Shown here piece by piece: positions 14,444 to 21,747 of a DNA stretch of 21,747 nt (positions are counted from its first letter, which is position 1; each line of letters starts with the position of its first letter). This stretch comes from an uncultured Erysipelotrichaceae bacterium (GTDB lineage Bacteria; Bacillota_I; Bacilli_A; RF39; UBA660): NCBI GenBank assembly GCA_902783345.1, contig CACZQI010000041.1:1-21747 (forward strand), read 5' to 3'. The notes under the pieces are model-generated. The model worked only from the letters and a program-made list of their open reading frames with translations, was not told the origin of the DNA and did not search any database. The translations under genes and the position numbers were made by a program.

Positions 14444-14469
14444 ATATTATCACCTCAAAAAGGATTTAA

Positions 14470-14883
14470 TTAAAAATCAATTTCATCCTCAACTTTTTGT
14501 TTGGCAGATACACTCTCTTGATCTGTCATTTTACCTTGAACACTTACATTTTTTGGTGTACACAAATAAATACCATTACCAAGTTTTTGCAAATCTCCTC
14601 CAATGGCATAAACACATCCAGTTAAAAAATCAATAATTCTTTTTGCTTGATCAGATGTTACTCTTTTTAAGTTAACAACTACACTATTACGTTTCTTTAA
14701 ATGATCAGCAATAGTTTGACTTTCAGAATATGCTCTTGGTTCAATAAGAATCATCTTACTACCATTTTTAGTTTCATCTTCTTTATGATTTTTTTCACTA
14801 ACTGAATAAAACTCTTCTTCTAAAGTTTCATCTTCTTTTATTTCTTCTTCTCCGAATAATGCTTTCTTAATATTAAGAGCCAT
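14470..14883 (-). CDS. sepF: Cell division protein SepF
   Basis: 137 residues. The N-terminus (MALNIKKALFGEE) fits the short amphipathic membrane-binding helix, followed by a charged linker to about residue 40. The core domain reads MILIEPRAYSESQTIADHLKKRNSVVVNLKRVTSDQAKRIIDFLTGCVYAIGGDLQKLGNGIYLCTP, where IEPR, the conserved VVVNL and the GG of the beta turn match SepF. SepF tethers FtsZ to the membrane and arranges Z-ring filaments. It is the first gene of a sepF-divIVA pair. AAGGAGG lies nine bases before the ATG, and an extended -10 (TGATAAGAT, 14915-14923) upstream is a plausible promoter. Confidence 0.93.
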   Translation of the reverse strand: MALNIKKALFGEEEIKEDETLEEEFYSVSEKNHKEDETKNGSKMILIEPRAYSESQTIADHLKKRNSVVVNLKRVTSDQAKRIIDFLTGCVYAIGGDLQKLGNGIYLCTPKNVSVQGKMTDQESVSAKQKVEDEIDF

Positions 14884-14996
14884 TTAAAATACCTCCTTAT
14901 GATATTCTATTAATATCTTATCATAATTTTTAAAAAGATAAAACTATAATTTTTTAAAAAACATAAATATGATGTAATTTATTTTAATTTTTTAAA

Positions 14997-15019
14997 TAAA
15001 AAACAGGAATTATCCTGCT
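14997..15019 (-). terminator. Terminator of the membrane-protein gene
   Basis: Minus strand AGCAGGA-TAAT-TCCTGTT running into T6: 7 pairs with one G-U. It touches the TAA stop (15019-15021). Confidence 0.8.
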
Positions 15020-15870
15020 TATTTAATACTTTCTAATTTTTCATTTTTAAAAGTATAAGTTATTTTATTTAATTTATCTTGATAATTAGTTAAACTATCA
15101 TTATGATATTTTTTTATTTCTTCATTAGTTAAAATATTAAATAGTTTATTATCTTTAATAAGACCTTCTACAGTGCTAATTTTAATAAGATTATTATCTA
15201 CTTTAATACTAATAATCTCTCTTTTAATATTAGAATTATCCTTTTTAATGTCTTTATTAGTTAGATATATTTTTAAAGCCTTAAAATAATTAATTTTACT
15301 ACCATTATAATTAAAAGTAATATTCTCAATATTATCATTAAATAGTTTAGCATAACTTACATTTAAAGTATCACAATCAATTACTAAACTATCATTATCA
15401 ATAGATAATTTATTTAAATCTACTAAATTAAAACTTAAATAGTTTTTTAATTCACTTGTTAAATTACCATTATAATAGTCTTTTAAATAAACACTAGATT
15501 CATTAATATAAATATTATCCAAAAGATAAGCATACTCTTTTTTTAATTCATTTAAACTCTTTTCTTTATTAACATCTTTATTAACATTAGTTTCATTATT
15601 AATAGTATTTTCATTATGTGTTAAATAATTTTCAAAATATCTATTTTCGTTAAGTAAATAAATTAAGAATCCTATAATACATAATAAAATTAAAATTAAT
15701 AAATTTTTAAAAAATATTTTGCGCTTTTTTTGTCTAATAATTTTATTATAAGTTTTATCTAATTCATCTCTTATACCCTTTTTTACTTGTAAATCAACAT
15801 AATCTTTAATTTCTTCTTTAATCTTAGTTAAATCAAATTCTTCTTTTTTCTCTTCTTTAGCTTTTGCCAT
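15019..15870 (-). CDS. Single-pass membrane protein of unknown function
   Basis: 283 residues, not recognised. Residues 1-52 are highly charged (KAKEEKKEEFDLTKIKEEIKDYVDLQVKKG...) with a dense basic stretch RQKKRK just before a hydrophobic segment at ~53-72 (FFKNLLILILLCIIGFLIYLL). By the positive-inside rule this puts the first 50 residues in the cytoplasm and the ~210-residue remainder outside. The outer part is Asn-, Lys- and Leu-rich with repeated beta-helix patterns and no cysteines beyond one. It is divergent from the pilB-like gene; both have the same extended -10 sequence TTTATGATATA. GGAGGG precedes the ATG. A link to the ATPase is possible but unproven. Confidence 0.75.
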   Translation of the reverse strand: MAKAKEEKKEEFDLTKIKEEIKDYVDLQVKKGIRDELDKTYNKIIRQKKRKIFFKNLLILILLCIIGFLIYLLNENRYFENYLTHNENTINNETNVNKDVNKEKSLNELKKEYAYLLDNIYINESSVYLKDYYNGNLTSELKNYLSFNLVDLNKLSIDNDSLVIDCDTLNVSYAKLFNDNIENITFNYNGSKINYFKALKIYLTNKDIKKDNSNIKREIISIKVDNNLIKISTVEGLIKDNKLFNILTNEEIKKYHNDSLTNYQDKLNKITYTFKNEKLESIK

Positions 15871-15888
15871 AATACCCTCCTATAGTTA

Positions 15889-15897
15889 AATATATCA
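15889..15897 (-). promoter_or_regulatory. Extended -10 promoter of the membrane-protein gene
   Basis: Minus strand TGATATATT (-10 TATATT at 15889-15894). No good -35. The surrounding TTTATGATATA is also seen at the divergent promoter of the ATPase gene. Confidence 0.45.
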
Positions 15898-15984
15898 TAA
15901 AGAATTAAATGATAAAAGATTTTTAAAATAGTTTTTAATTTTTATATATTATCAAAATATCAGTAGATTTATTTAAGTCATTTA

Positions 15985-15993
15985 TGATATAAT
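15985..15993 (+). promoter_or_regulatory. Extended -10 promoter of the pilB-like gene
   Basis: Plus strand TGATATAAT (-10 TATAAT at 15988-15993), weak -35. About 28 bases from the ATG at 16022, which follows AAGGTGGTGAG. Confidence 0.6.
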
Positions 15994-16021
15994 ATTATGA
16001 GAGTAAAAAGGTGGTGAGTAA

Positions 16022-17410
16022 ATGAATTCTGAAAATACAACTATCAAAAAAGACTTAAATGAAGAAGAAAATGAAGTTGTCTTTGATGAAAAACAATTAG
16101 TTACTGATAATTCAAGACTTATCACTTATAATTATGAAGATACTCCAATTACTGATATAGTTAATACTATTATTTTAGATGCAATTCATAATAAAGCATC
16201 AGATATTCATTTCGACCCCTTTGAAGAAGGATTAAAAATTCGTATTCGTGTTGATGGAAGACTTATCGATTATAGTATTGTACCTGCTTATGTTCAAAGA
16301 AATATGATAACTCGTATTAAAATTATTGCTGGTATGAATATTACAGAATCTCGTGTTCCTCAAGATGGCGCGATAAAAAATAGTTTAGAAGGCGTAGATG
16401 TAGATTTACGTGTTTCTTGTTTGCCTACAAATTTAGGTGAAAAAATAGTTATTCGTATTTTAGATTATAAAATGTCATCAGCTGGTATCGAAAGTTTAGA
16501 TTTTAATAAAATTAATTATGAAAAAATACTTAAAATGATTAGTATCCCTAATGGTATTATTTTAGTAACTGGTGCAACTGGTACTGGTAAATCAACTACT
16601 GTTTACTCTATCTTACAAAGACTTAATACTGAAGATAGAAACATAATTACAGTTGAAGACCCAATAGAAATGAATATTGAAGGTATTAATCAAGTTCAAG
16701 TTAACTCTGAAATCGGTCTTACTTTTGCAAGTACCCTAAGAAGTATTTTACGTCAAGACCCTGATATAATAATGATTGGAGAAATTCGTGATGATGAAAC
16801 AGCTAGAATTGCTGTAAGAGCCGCTATTACAGGTCACTTAGTATTATCAACAATCCATACTAATGACTCCCTTAATACTATTGAACGTCTTACTGATATG
16901 GAAGTAGAAAGATATCTTTTAGGTGCTGCATTAGAAGGAATTGTTTCTCAAAAACTGGCTAGAAGACTATGTAAAAAATGTCGTAAAGCAAGAGCCACAA
17001 CTGATTATGAGAAAAAAGTATTTAAAAAAGCTTTAAATTTAGATTTAAATGAAATTTACACTCCTGTTGGTTGTGACGCATGTCATAATGGTTATAGTGG
17101 CCGTATTGCAATCCAAGAAGTTCTTTTAATAAATCAAGAAATTAGAGATGCTATTATTCGAAATGTTGAAAAAGCAGAACTTAGAAAAATTGTTTATAAT
17201 GGTAATACAATTACTATGCTTCAAGACGGTTTATCAAAAGTAGTAAGTGGTGAAACAACCTTTGAAGAAATACTTAAACTTATTGATTTAGATGATGATT
17301 TAGGTACTGATACTACAATTGGTTTGCAAACAGCATTAAATGATAGTAAAAAAGAAAACAATGATAAAAAATTTGATACATTAGATAAAATGGAAATTGA
17401 AACTTTATAA
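16022..17410 (+). CDS. Solitary PilB/GspE-type secretion ATPase
   Basis: 462 residues. A short acidic N-terminus (1-40) replaces the usual MshEN-type domain. From residue ~45 it matches the family: ASDIHFDP, RVDGRL, Walker A GATGTGKS (184-191), Asp box VEDPIEM near 211-217, Walker B IIMIGEIRD (249-257), His box GHLVLSTIHTND (271-282) and the zinc-binding CKKC (317-320) and CDAC (351-354). These hexameric ATPases drive pilus extension, type II secretion or competence pseudopilus assembly. ComGA-type proteins are shorter and usually lack the tetracysteine site, so PilB is the closer match. Unusually, no pilC, pilin or peptidase gene is near. It is monocistronic, with a shared terminator at its end. 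Confidence 0.92.
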   Translation: MNSENTTIKKDLNEEENEVVFDEKQLVTDNSRLITYNYEDTPITDIVNTIILDAIHNKASDIHFDPFEEGLKIRIRVDGRLIDYSIVPAYVQRNMITRIKIIAGMNITESRVPQDGAIKNSLEGVDVDLRVSCLPTNLGEKIVIRILDYKMSSAGIESLDFNKINYEKILKMISIPNGIILVTGATGTGKSTTVYSILQRLNTEDRNIITVEDPIEMNIEGINQVQVNSEIGLTFASTLRSILRQDPDIIMIGEIRDDETARIAVRAAITGHLVLSTIHTNDSLNTIERLTDMEVERYLLGAALEGIVSQKLARRLCKKCRKARATTDYEKKVFKKALNLDLNEIYTPVGCDACHNGYSGRIAIQEVLLINQEIRDAIIRNVEKAELRKIVYNGNTITMLQDGLSKVVSGETTFEEILKLIDLDDDLGTDTTIGLQTALNDSKKENNDKKFDTLDKMEIETL

Positions 17411-17412
17411 CT

Positions 17413-17439
17413 AAAAAACCGCTTTAATCGCGGTTTTTA
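17413..17439. terminator. Bidirectional terminator, pilB-like gene and M23 gene
   Basis: AAAAACCGC-TTTAATC-GCGGTTTTT: a 9-bp G+C-capped stem, a 7-base loop and T-runs in both directions. The M23 stop TAA (17437-17439) is inside the right edge. Confidence 0.9.
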
Positions 17440-18630
17440 TCTTGAATACCAATATGTATATTTATTTGGTAAATTTAATACTTTTTGAGCATCTTTTAAA
17501 TTTGATACAAATGTTGAATATGAAACATAAGTCTTACCATACCATCCATCAGCTATCATGTAATGTAAATGCGGTCCAGTTGAACATGAATCCCAAGGAG
17601 TCTGAGAACCTCCTCCTACAGTTCCAATAATTGATTTACTAGTAACTTGATCACCAATAGAAACTTTAATTTCAAGTAAATGCATATATCCTGTCGTTAT
17701 TTGTTTACCACCAATTGTATGATAAATATAGACTTGATTACCACCACAACTAGCCTTTCTTATTATTTTACCTACCATACCATTAGCACTACTATAAACA
17801 GGCGTTCCTTGTTTATTTCCACCAATGTCAGTACCAGTATGTAATTTATACTTACCACTAATTGGATGATAACGATAACCAAAATAACTAGTAATAGTTC
17901 CTTTAATTAAAGGTTTTAATAATTTAGTATCCCCTTTTACTCTAACACAATCATCAAGGTTTTCATTTTCGCCACAACCTAAATTTTTATAATAATTTAT
18001 AAGTTCTTGAGTTGAAGCAATTTCATCTTTAATATCCATCGTTTCTTCAGCAATTTCATCTAACTGATCACCTAGGGAATCTATACTTTTTTCTAAAGAT
18101 AAAATGTTTTTATTTAGTTCCACTTCTTTAGCCTTTAATTCAACTTGCAAATCTTCGTTTTCTTTAATATTAGTTTGCATTTTATTAATTTGTTCTTCTG
18201 TATAATCGGCAATTTGTTTAATAATTGTATATCTATAAATGAATTCGCCATAACTATCAGATTCAAATAAATATTCTAAATAAATATTATCTCCTTCAGT
18301 TTTTTGATAAGAATTCATCAAAGTTTTCATTTTCTCTTTTGATAAGAAAATTTCTTTATCTAAACGCTCTATATCATTTTTAGCTTGCTCAATTTGTTCT
18401 TGCCCTTTAGTTATAGCTTCTTTAGAAGATGCAATATTATTTTCGGCAGATTTTATTTCATTTTGAGTTCTTTTCTTTTTATATTCATTAGAATCTCTTT
18501 TATTCTTTAAAGCTTGCAATTCTTTTCTAAGTTCAGCTAAAGTTTTAGCATTAGTACTAGCATAAACATTTATGCCACTAACTATAAATAAGGAAATAAT
18601 TATAATTAATATATATTTTAATGTTCTCAT
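17437..18630 (-). CDS. Secreted M23 peptidoglycan hydrolase (FtsEX partner, EnvC/PcsB-like)
   Basis: 397 residues. A signal peptide (basic start, hydrophobic 7-20, likely cleavage after VYA at ~24) is followed by a long coiled coil (~28-215). The C-terminal M23 domain (~240-365) has FGYRYHPISG, catalytic Zn ligands His264 and Asp268 in HTGTDIGG, and GPHLHYMI with His354 and His356, so the site looks intact (unlike EnvC, which has lost it). Coiled coil plus a hydrolase domain is the layout of FtsX-activated wall enzymes. The gene overlaps ftsX by four bases (ATGA), which strongly suggests that FtsEX controls it. It would cut wall peptides at the division site. Confidence 0.93.
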   Translation of the reverse strand: MRTLKYILIIIISLFIVSGINVYASTNAKTLAELRKELQALKNKRDSNEYKKKRTQNEIKSAENNIASSKEAITKGQEQIEQAKNDIERLDKEIFLSKEKMKTLMNSYQKTEGDNIYLEYLFESDSYGEFIYRYTIIKQIADYTEEQINKMQTNIKENEDLQVELKAKEVELNKNILSLEKSIDSLGDQLDEIAEETMDIKDEIASTQELINYYKNLGCGENENLDDCVRVKGDTKLLKPLIKGTITSYFGYRYHPISGKYKLHTGTDIGGNKQGTPVYSSANGMVGKIIRKASCGGNQVYIYHTIGGKQITTGYMHLLEIKVSIGDQVTSKSIIGTVGGGSQTPWDSCSTGPHLHYMIADGWYGKTYVSYSTFVSNLKDAQKVLNLPNKYTYWYSR

Positions 18631-19532
18631 ACGGTTAAATGCTTTCTAACTGCTAAGCCAGATGCAAACATACCTACTATTGAACCTAAAATAAGTATAA
18701 ATAATGATGCAGTATAAATTATACCTTCTGGACTAGCAAGCGATATAATACCAATAATATTAGTTACTTCCATACCAGCAAATTTTTCATAAACTAAAGT
18801 ATAACCAAATATTGTAATTAAAATTGGTATGATTGAGCCAATAAGCCCAATTAAGAAACCTTCTATTAAATAAGGAAGCCTAATTACAGTATTACTTGTT
18901 CCTACTAAACGCATAATATCAATTTCTCTTTTACGACTAAAAATAGTAATTTTAATTGTATTTGTTATTAATACAACAGTTACAAGTACTAAACCACCAA
19001 CTAAAATAATGGTTCCTACTTTAATGGCATCAAATATGCTAACAAGTTCATTAACTGAGTTTTCACCATATTTAACAACATCTATCTTTTCCATATTTTT
19101 AATTGTTGTAACTGTTTCGTTAATATCTCTAACATTTTTAACTATTAATTCAAATGAATCTTGGAAAGGATTTTCATCTTCTCCTAAAGTATTTACAATA
19201 CTAGACCATTTATCATCATTTTTAAATTCATTTTTGATATCATCTTTAGAACGATATTTAACACTTTCAACATTATCAATCTTTTCTAAATCAGTTTTTA
19301 ATTTTTCTACTTCTTCATTTGTTGCATCTTTTTCAGCAAATACAACTACAGTTAATTCTTTTTCAATATTATGAGTTATTTCTCTAACATTATAAGATAT
19401 TAATAAACCAAGTGATACTAAAGTTAAAGTTATAATCGTACAAATTATTGAAGCCATTGTTAAACTAAAATTACGAACTAAACTTTTAAAAGCATTTTCT
19501 AAGCTACGAGCAAATATTCTAAATATTTTCAT
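18627..19532 (-). CDS. ftsX: Cell division membrane protein FtsX
   Basis: 301 residues. Four membrane segments are visible: ~21-45, 172-195, 223-249 and 268-292, with a large extracellular loop (~47-170) after the first, as in all FtsX proteins. The loop contains the family's KNVRDINETV and DVVKYGENSVNEL blocks; the cytoplasmic block FSRKREIDIMRLVGTS between TM2 and TM3 is a hallmark. FtsX passes the ATPase signal of FtsE to a wall hydrolase outside. It overlaps ftsE by 14 bases and the M23 gene by 4. AAGGAAG lies 11 bases before the ATG. Confidence 0.95.
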   Translation of the reverse strand: MKIFRIFARSLENAFKSLVRNFSLTMASIICTIITLTLVSLGLLISYNVREITHNIEKELTVVVFAEKDATNEEVEKLKTDLEKIDNVESVKYRSKDDIKNEFKNDDKWSSIVNTLGEDENPFQDSFELIVKNVRDINETVTTIKNMEKIDVVKYGENSVNELVSIFDAIKVGTIILVGGLVLVTVVLITNTIKITIFSRKREIDIMRLVGTSNTVIRLPYLIEGFLIGLIGSIIPILITIFGYTLVYEKFAGMEVTNIIGIISLASPEGIIYTASLFILILGSIVGMFASGLAVRKHLTV

Positions 19533-20220
19533 CGACTTTATAACTTCCTTTCAAATAATCACCATCTAAAAGGCCATCTTTAATAACAATAACCCTTTTC
19601 TTCATGCGATTAACAATATCTTTATCATGTGTTGCCATAACAACGGTTGTACCAAGTTCTTTATTAATGTTTTCAATAACATCCATAATTTCTTTACTAG
19701 TCTTAGGGTCTAAGTTACCAGTTGGTTCATCACATAATAATAGTTTAGGACTATTTGCTATGGCTCTAGCAATACAAACTCTTTGTTGTTCCCCGCCCGA
19801 TAGTTCACTTGGGAAGCTTCTTGTTTTATGAGATAGGCCTACTTGCTCTAAAGCTGCTAGTACTTTAGGTCTAATTTCTTTACTTGATAAACCATAACTT
19901 TCTAATGGATAAGCCACATTTTCATATACAGTAAGTTTAGGAAGCAATTTATAATCTTGAAAAACAATTCCTATTTTTCTTCGAAGTTTATAAATTCGAC
20001 TATTTCTTAATTTGGCTACATTTATACCACCAACAGAAACATTACCCTTAGTAGGTTTTTCCTCGCGATATAATAATTTAATTAAGGTACTTTTACCACT
20101 AGCAGTATTTCCAATTATAAAGACAAAATCTTTCTTTTTAATCTTTAAATTTACTCCTGCTAAAGCGGTAGTTCCATTTTTATATACTTTATAAACATCT
20201 TTAAGTTCAATAAACTCCAT
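19519..20220 (-). CDS. ftsE: Cell division ATP-binding protein FtsE
   Basis: 233 residues, an ABC ATPase of the FtsE/LolD type. Walker A GNTASGKS (37-44; the second residue Asn for the usual Pro/Arg is mild), Q-loop FQDYKLLP (87-94), signature LSGGEQQR (140-147), Walker B and D-loop LLLCDEPTGNLD (about 160-171) and the H-loop His198. FQDYKLL is characteristic of FtsE. Translation starts at the ATG at 20220; an upstream GTG at 20232 lies inside the AAAGGTGG ribosome binding site. FtsE with FtsX forms the division-linked regulator of wall hydrolysis, here with its M23 enzyme in the same operon. Confidence 0.95.
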   Translation of the reverse strand: MEFIELKDVYKVYKNGTTALAGVNLKIKKKDFVFIIGNTASGKSTLIKLLYREEKPTKGNVSVGGINVAKLRNSRIYKLRRKIGIVFQDYKLLPKLTVYENVAYPLESYGLSSKEIRPKVLAALEQVGLSHKTRSFPSELSGGEQQRVCIARAIANSPKLLLCDEPTGNLDPKTSKEIMDVIENINKELGTTVVMATHDKDIVNRMKKRVIVIKDGLLDGDYLKGSYKVDENI

Positions 20221-20245
20221 AATAAAATCCACCTTTATAATAGTA

Positions 20246-20254
20246 ATTATACCA
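20246..20254 (-). promoter_or_regulatory. Extended -10 promoter of ftsEX-M23
   Basis: Minus strand TGGTATAAT (-10 TATAAT at 20246-20251, TG at 20253-20254). No good -35. About 26 bases before the ftsE start. The 101-base gap before the nuclease gene has no other clear signal. Confidence 0.6.
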
Positions 20255-20321
20255 TAAATTCGTCATTTCTTCATTACCAATACATGGATTTGACATTTAA
20301 TTGAATGTATTTAACCCTATT

Positions 20322-21503
20322 TTATTCGTTATAATAATCTTTACCAAGTTCAATAACAACTAAATTTAATTCTTTATTTTTCTTTCTAAATTCAATTATT
20401 TCATTTAATGCTTTAACAATAGTTACATAAATATTTTCTTTATTATATATTTCACTAGTATCATTAATCATGCAATTATCCATACTTTTGTTTATTTCCT
20501 CTTGCAATACTTCTTTATTTGGTAAATATAATTGATACTTACTCATAAATATTTGTTTATGATCTTTTAAAACTGAATATTTAACTACTGATTTTTTAGT
20601 TTCAGCGCCTAATAATATCCCAATAGTTGGATTATCATCATCGCGCTTTTTTAAATCATCAAACATACGAATATAGGTATCCATCTGACCAATATCCCTA
20701 GGTGTTATCTCTCCTGTTTTAATATCAATAATCACAAAACATTTTAAAATATAGTTATAAAATACTAAATCAATAAAATAGTCTTCATACTCAGTCATAA
20801 TTCTAAATTGTCTACCAACAAAAGCATAACCTTTACCCATTTCTAGCATAAAATCTTCAATATGATTAATAATTCTTTGCTCAAGAGCGGATTCGCTAAA
20901 ACTTTCATTATGATTAAAGCCTAAAAATTCGGCAATAAATGGACTCTTAACATATTCTAAGACATTATCTACATTTAGATTAGTTTTTTTATCATGATTA
21001 ACTTTTTTTGTTTGTGTTAATAAAATGCGATGATAATAATCACTAAAAATATTGCGTTTAAGTTGACTAACACTCCAAAATTCATTTTTGGCTTCATTTT
21101 CATACCATACTCTTTCTTCATCATTATCAATATTTAAAAGAGTTCGATAATGAGTCCATGAAAGTAATCTAAAAGATTTTCCACTCGCTGAGTGGAAAAT
21201 GTTTGGGAATAGTTTATAAAACAAACAAAAACTATATAAATTGCTTTTTTCAAACCCTTTACCATATTCCTCAGTTAATTTTTTAGATAATTCTTTTATT
21301 ATTTCTTTACCATAGTTTTCTTTTCTAGTATTTTTAAGTTCTTCAGTTGCTATTCTTTTACCTAAATACCAATTACGATATACTAAGAAAACATTAGCAC
21401 TATAATAAGCACTTTTTCTAGCACTATCAATAATGACTTTAGCATCATCTAAAATATTTTCACTTTCTTTATATTCTAAAATTTTATTATAATTTTCTAT
21501 CAT
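20322..21503 (-). CDS. DUF1016 / YhcG-type PD-(D/E)XK nuclease
   Basis: 393 residues. The N-terminal ~170 residues are the DUF1016 domain: NWYLGKRI, YGKEIIKELSKKLTEEYGKGFEKSNLYSFCLFYKLFPN and LSWTHYRTLL are typical. From ~190 the nuclease domain holds FIAEFLGF, Glu208 in ALEQRI, Asp245 in FIDLVFYN, then Asp260 and Lys262 in IIDIKTG, and Gln273. These are likely active-site residues of a PD-(D/E)XK fold (Asp-x-Lys in place of the more common Glu-x-Lys). Such proteins are often near type I restriction genes or in defence or mobile regions; here it stands alone among core genes. It ends in a short helical tail. AAAGGAGG precedes the ATG. Confidence 0.9.
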   Translation of the reverse strand: MIENYNKILEYKESENILDDAKVIIDSARKSAYYSANVFLVYRNWYLGKRIATEELKNTRKENYGKEIIKELSKKLTEEYGKGFEKSNLYSFCLFYKLFPNIFHSASGKSFRLLSWTHYRTLLNIDNDEERVWYENEAKNEFWSVSQLKRNIFSDYYHRILLTQTKKVNHDKKTNLNVDNVLEYVKSPFIAEFLGFNHNESFSESALEQRIINHIEDFMLEMGKGYAFVGRQFRIMTEYEDYFIDLVFYNYILKCFVIIDIKTGEITPRDIGQMDTYIRMFDDLKKRDDDNPTIGILLGAETKKSVVKYSVLKDHKQIFMSKYQLYLPNKEVLQEEINKSMDNCMINDTSEIYNKENIYVTIVKALNEIIEFRKKNKELNLVVIELGKDYYNE

Positions 21504-21530
21504 TTAACCAAAACCTCCTTTAAAATTATA

Positions 21531-21597
21531 ATTAATTTTTTACTCCCTCTACTATATATATTACCGATAAAATGCCAATTTCCTTTTTTATTTAAGA
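21531..21597 (-). repeat. Interspersed promoter-like element, copy 2
   Basis: Partner of 81-138, same orientation; identical over 21543-21566 and 21575-21589. Its spacer palindrome is imperfect (TTATCGGTAA). It lies just upstream of the DUF1016 gene. Confidence 0.75.
21551..21578 (-). promoter_or_regulatory. Proximal promoter of the DUF1016 gene (repeat copy 2)
   Basis: Minus strand -35 TTGGCA (21573-21578), 16-base spacer, -10 TATAGT (21551-21556), about 45 bases before the ATG at 21503. Better -35 than copy 1. Confidence 0.6.
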
Positions 21598-21624
21598 GTT
21601 TTTAACATTTCTTTCTATATAATG

Positions 21625-21653
21625 ATTATATAACAATACATTATAATTAGCAA
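21625..21653 (-). promoter_or_regulatory. Distal promoter of the DUF1016 gene
   Basis: Minus strand -35 TTGCTA (21648-21653), 17-base spacer, -10 TATAAT (21625-21630). It would read through the proximal element. Confidence 0.6.
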
Positions 21654-21660
21654 TACTTAT

Positions 21661-21693
21661 AAAAAAGACTACTAAGTTCTTCACTTAGTAGCC
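21661..21693 (-). terminator. Terminator of a gene entering from the right edge
   Basis: Minus strand GGCTACTAAG-TGAAGAA-CTTAGTAGTC followed by a six-base T-run: a 10-pair stem with one G-U. It shows that a minus-strand gene ends near the window edge. Confidence 0.85.
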
Positions 21694-21696
21694 AAG

Positions 21697-21747
21697 TTAT
21701 GCTAACTTAAGAATTTTAATAATGGACAAAAAATTATAAGTTTTATA
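21697..21747 (-). CDS. Possible C-terminal end of an unidentified gene (3' partial)
   Basis: Just before the terminator, the minus strand reads YKTYNFLSIIKILKLA and then TAA at 21697-21699. Another frame is also open to TAG at 21702-21704, so the true frame cannot be fixed; the terminator only shows that some transcript ends here. Confidence 0.3.
   Translation of the reverse strand, partial: YKTYNFLSIIKILKLA

Noticed and set aside
16022..17410. ComGA competence ATPase
   Set aside because: Length, the tetracysteine zinc site and the absence of other comG genes fit PilB/GspE better.
19009..19374. Plus-strand 121-residue frame opposite ftsX
   Set aside because: Antisense shadow of ftsX with no ribosome binding site.
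81..21597. The two matching elements as attachment sites of a 21-kb mobile element
   Set aside because: Everything between them is mainly core genes, with no integrase or transposase, and both copies look like promoters placed just upstream of genes.

Overview
The window looks like a chromosomal segment from a very AT-rich, low-G+C Gram-positive bacterium (Bacillota, probably a Bacilli or Erysipelotrichia-type gut lineage). This rests on Bacillus-type genes (yqeG-yqeH, mutL-miaA, sepF-divIVA, a pro-sigma-K, an ftsEX-M23 cassette), strong Shine-Dalgarno sites, tight gene packing and clear sigma-A-type promoters. No rRNA, tRNA, CRISPR array, transposase or phage gene was seen. The lineage is an inference; the gene families are mostly clear.

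Layout. 1-45 is the start of an unidentified minus-strand gene; the AT-rich region 46-321 holds its promoter and DnaA-box-like sites. 322-4933 is a minus-strand operon of four poorly known genes: a secreted or membrane-anchored surface protein, a small coiled-coil protein, a large coiled-coil protein with three beta-rich modules, and a 95-residue protein. It is divergent from rpsT (5056-5319). A membrane-anchored transglutaminase-like protein follows (5391-6293). The gap at 6294-6511 is not empty: a consensus minus-strand promoter faces a bidirectional terminator about 150 nt away, and the RNA between them carries two related hairpin units. This is the best candidate for something undescribed. 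6512-8037 is a two-gene operon (short-chain dehydrogenase, then a membrane-anchored unknown).

8093-12680 is one overlapping minus-strand operon, yqeG-yqeH-mutL-unknown-miaA (ribosome assembly, mismatch repair, tRNA modification). Divergent from it are sigK with its pro-sequence (12934-13629) and a small XRE regulator. sepF-divIVA (14012-14883) handles division and polarity. An unknown single-pass membrane protein (15019-15870) is divergent from a solitary PilB/GspE-type ATPase (16022-17410). ftsE-ftsX-M23 hydrolase (17437-20220) forms a complete division-linked wall hydrolysis module. A stand-alone DUF1016/YhcG-type PD-(D/E)XK nuclease (20322-21503) has two candidate promoters; one lies in a ~60-bp element that is repeated, in the same orientation, at the other end of the window.

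Recurring compactness: several stop codons lie inside or touch their own terminator hairpins, convergent genes share bidirectional terminators, and several promoters use TTGCT(A/T) as -35 with exactly 17-bp spacing.
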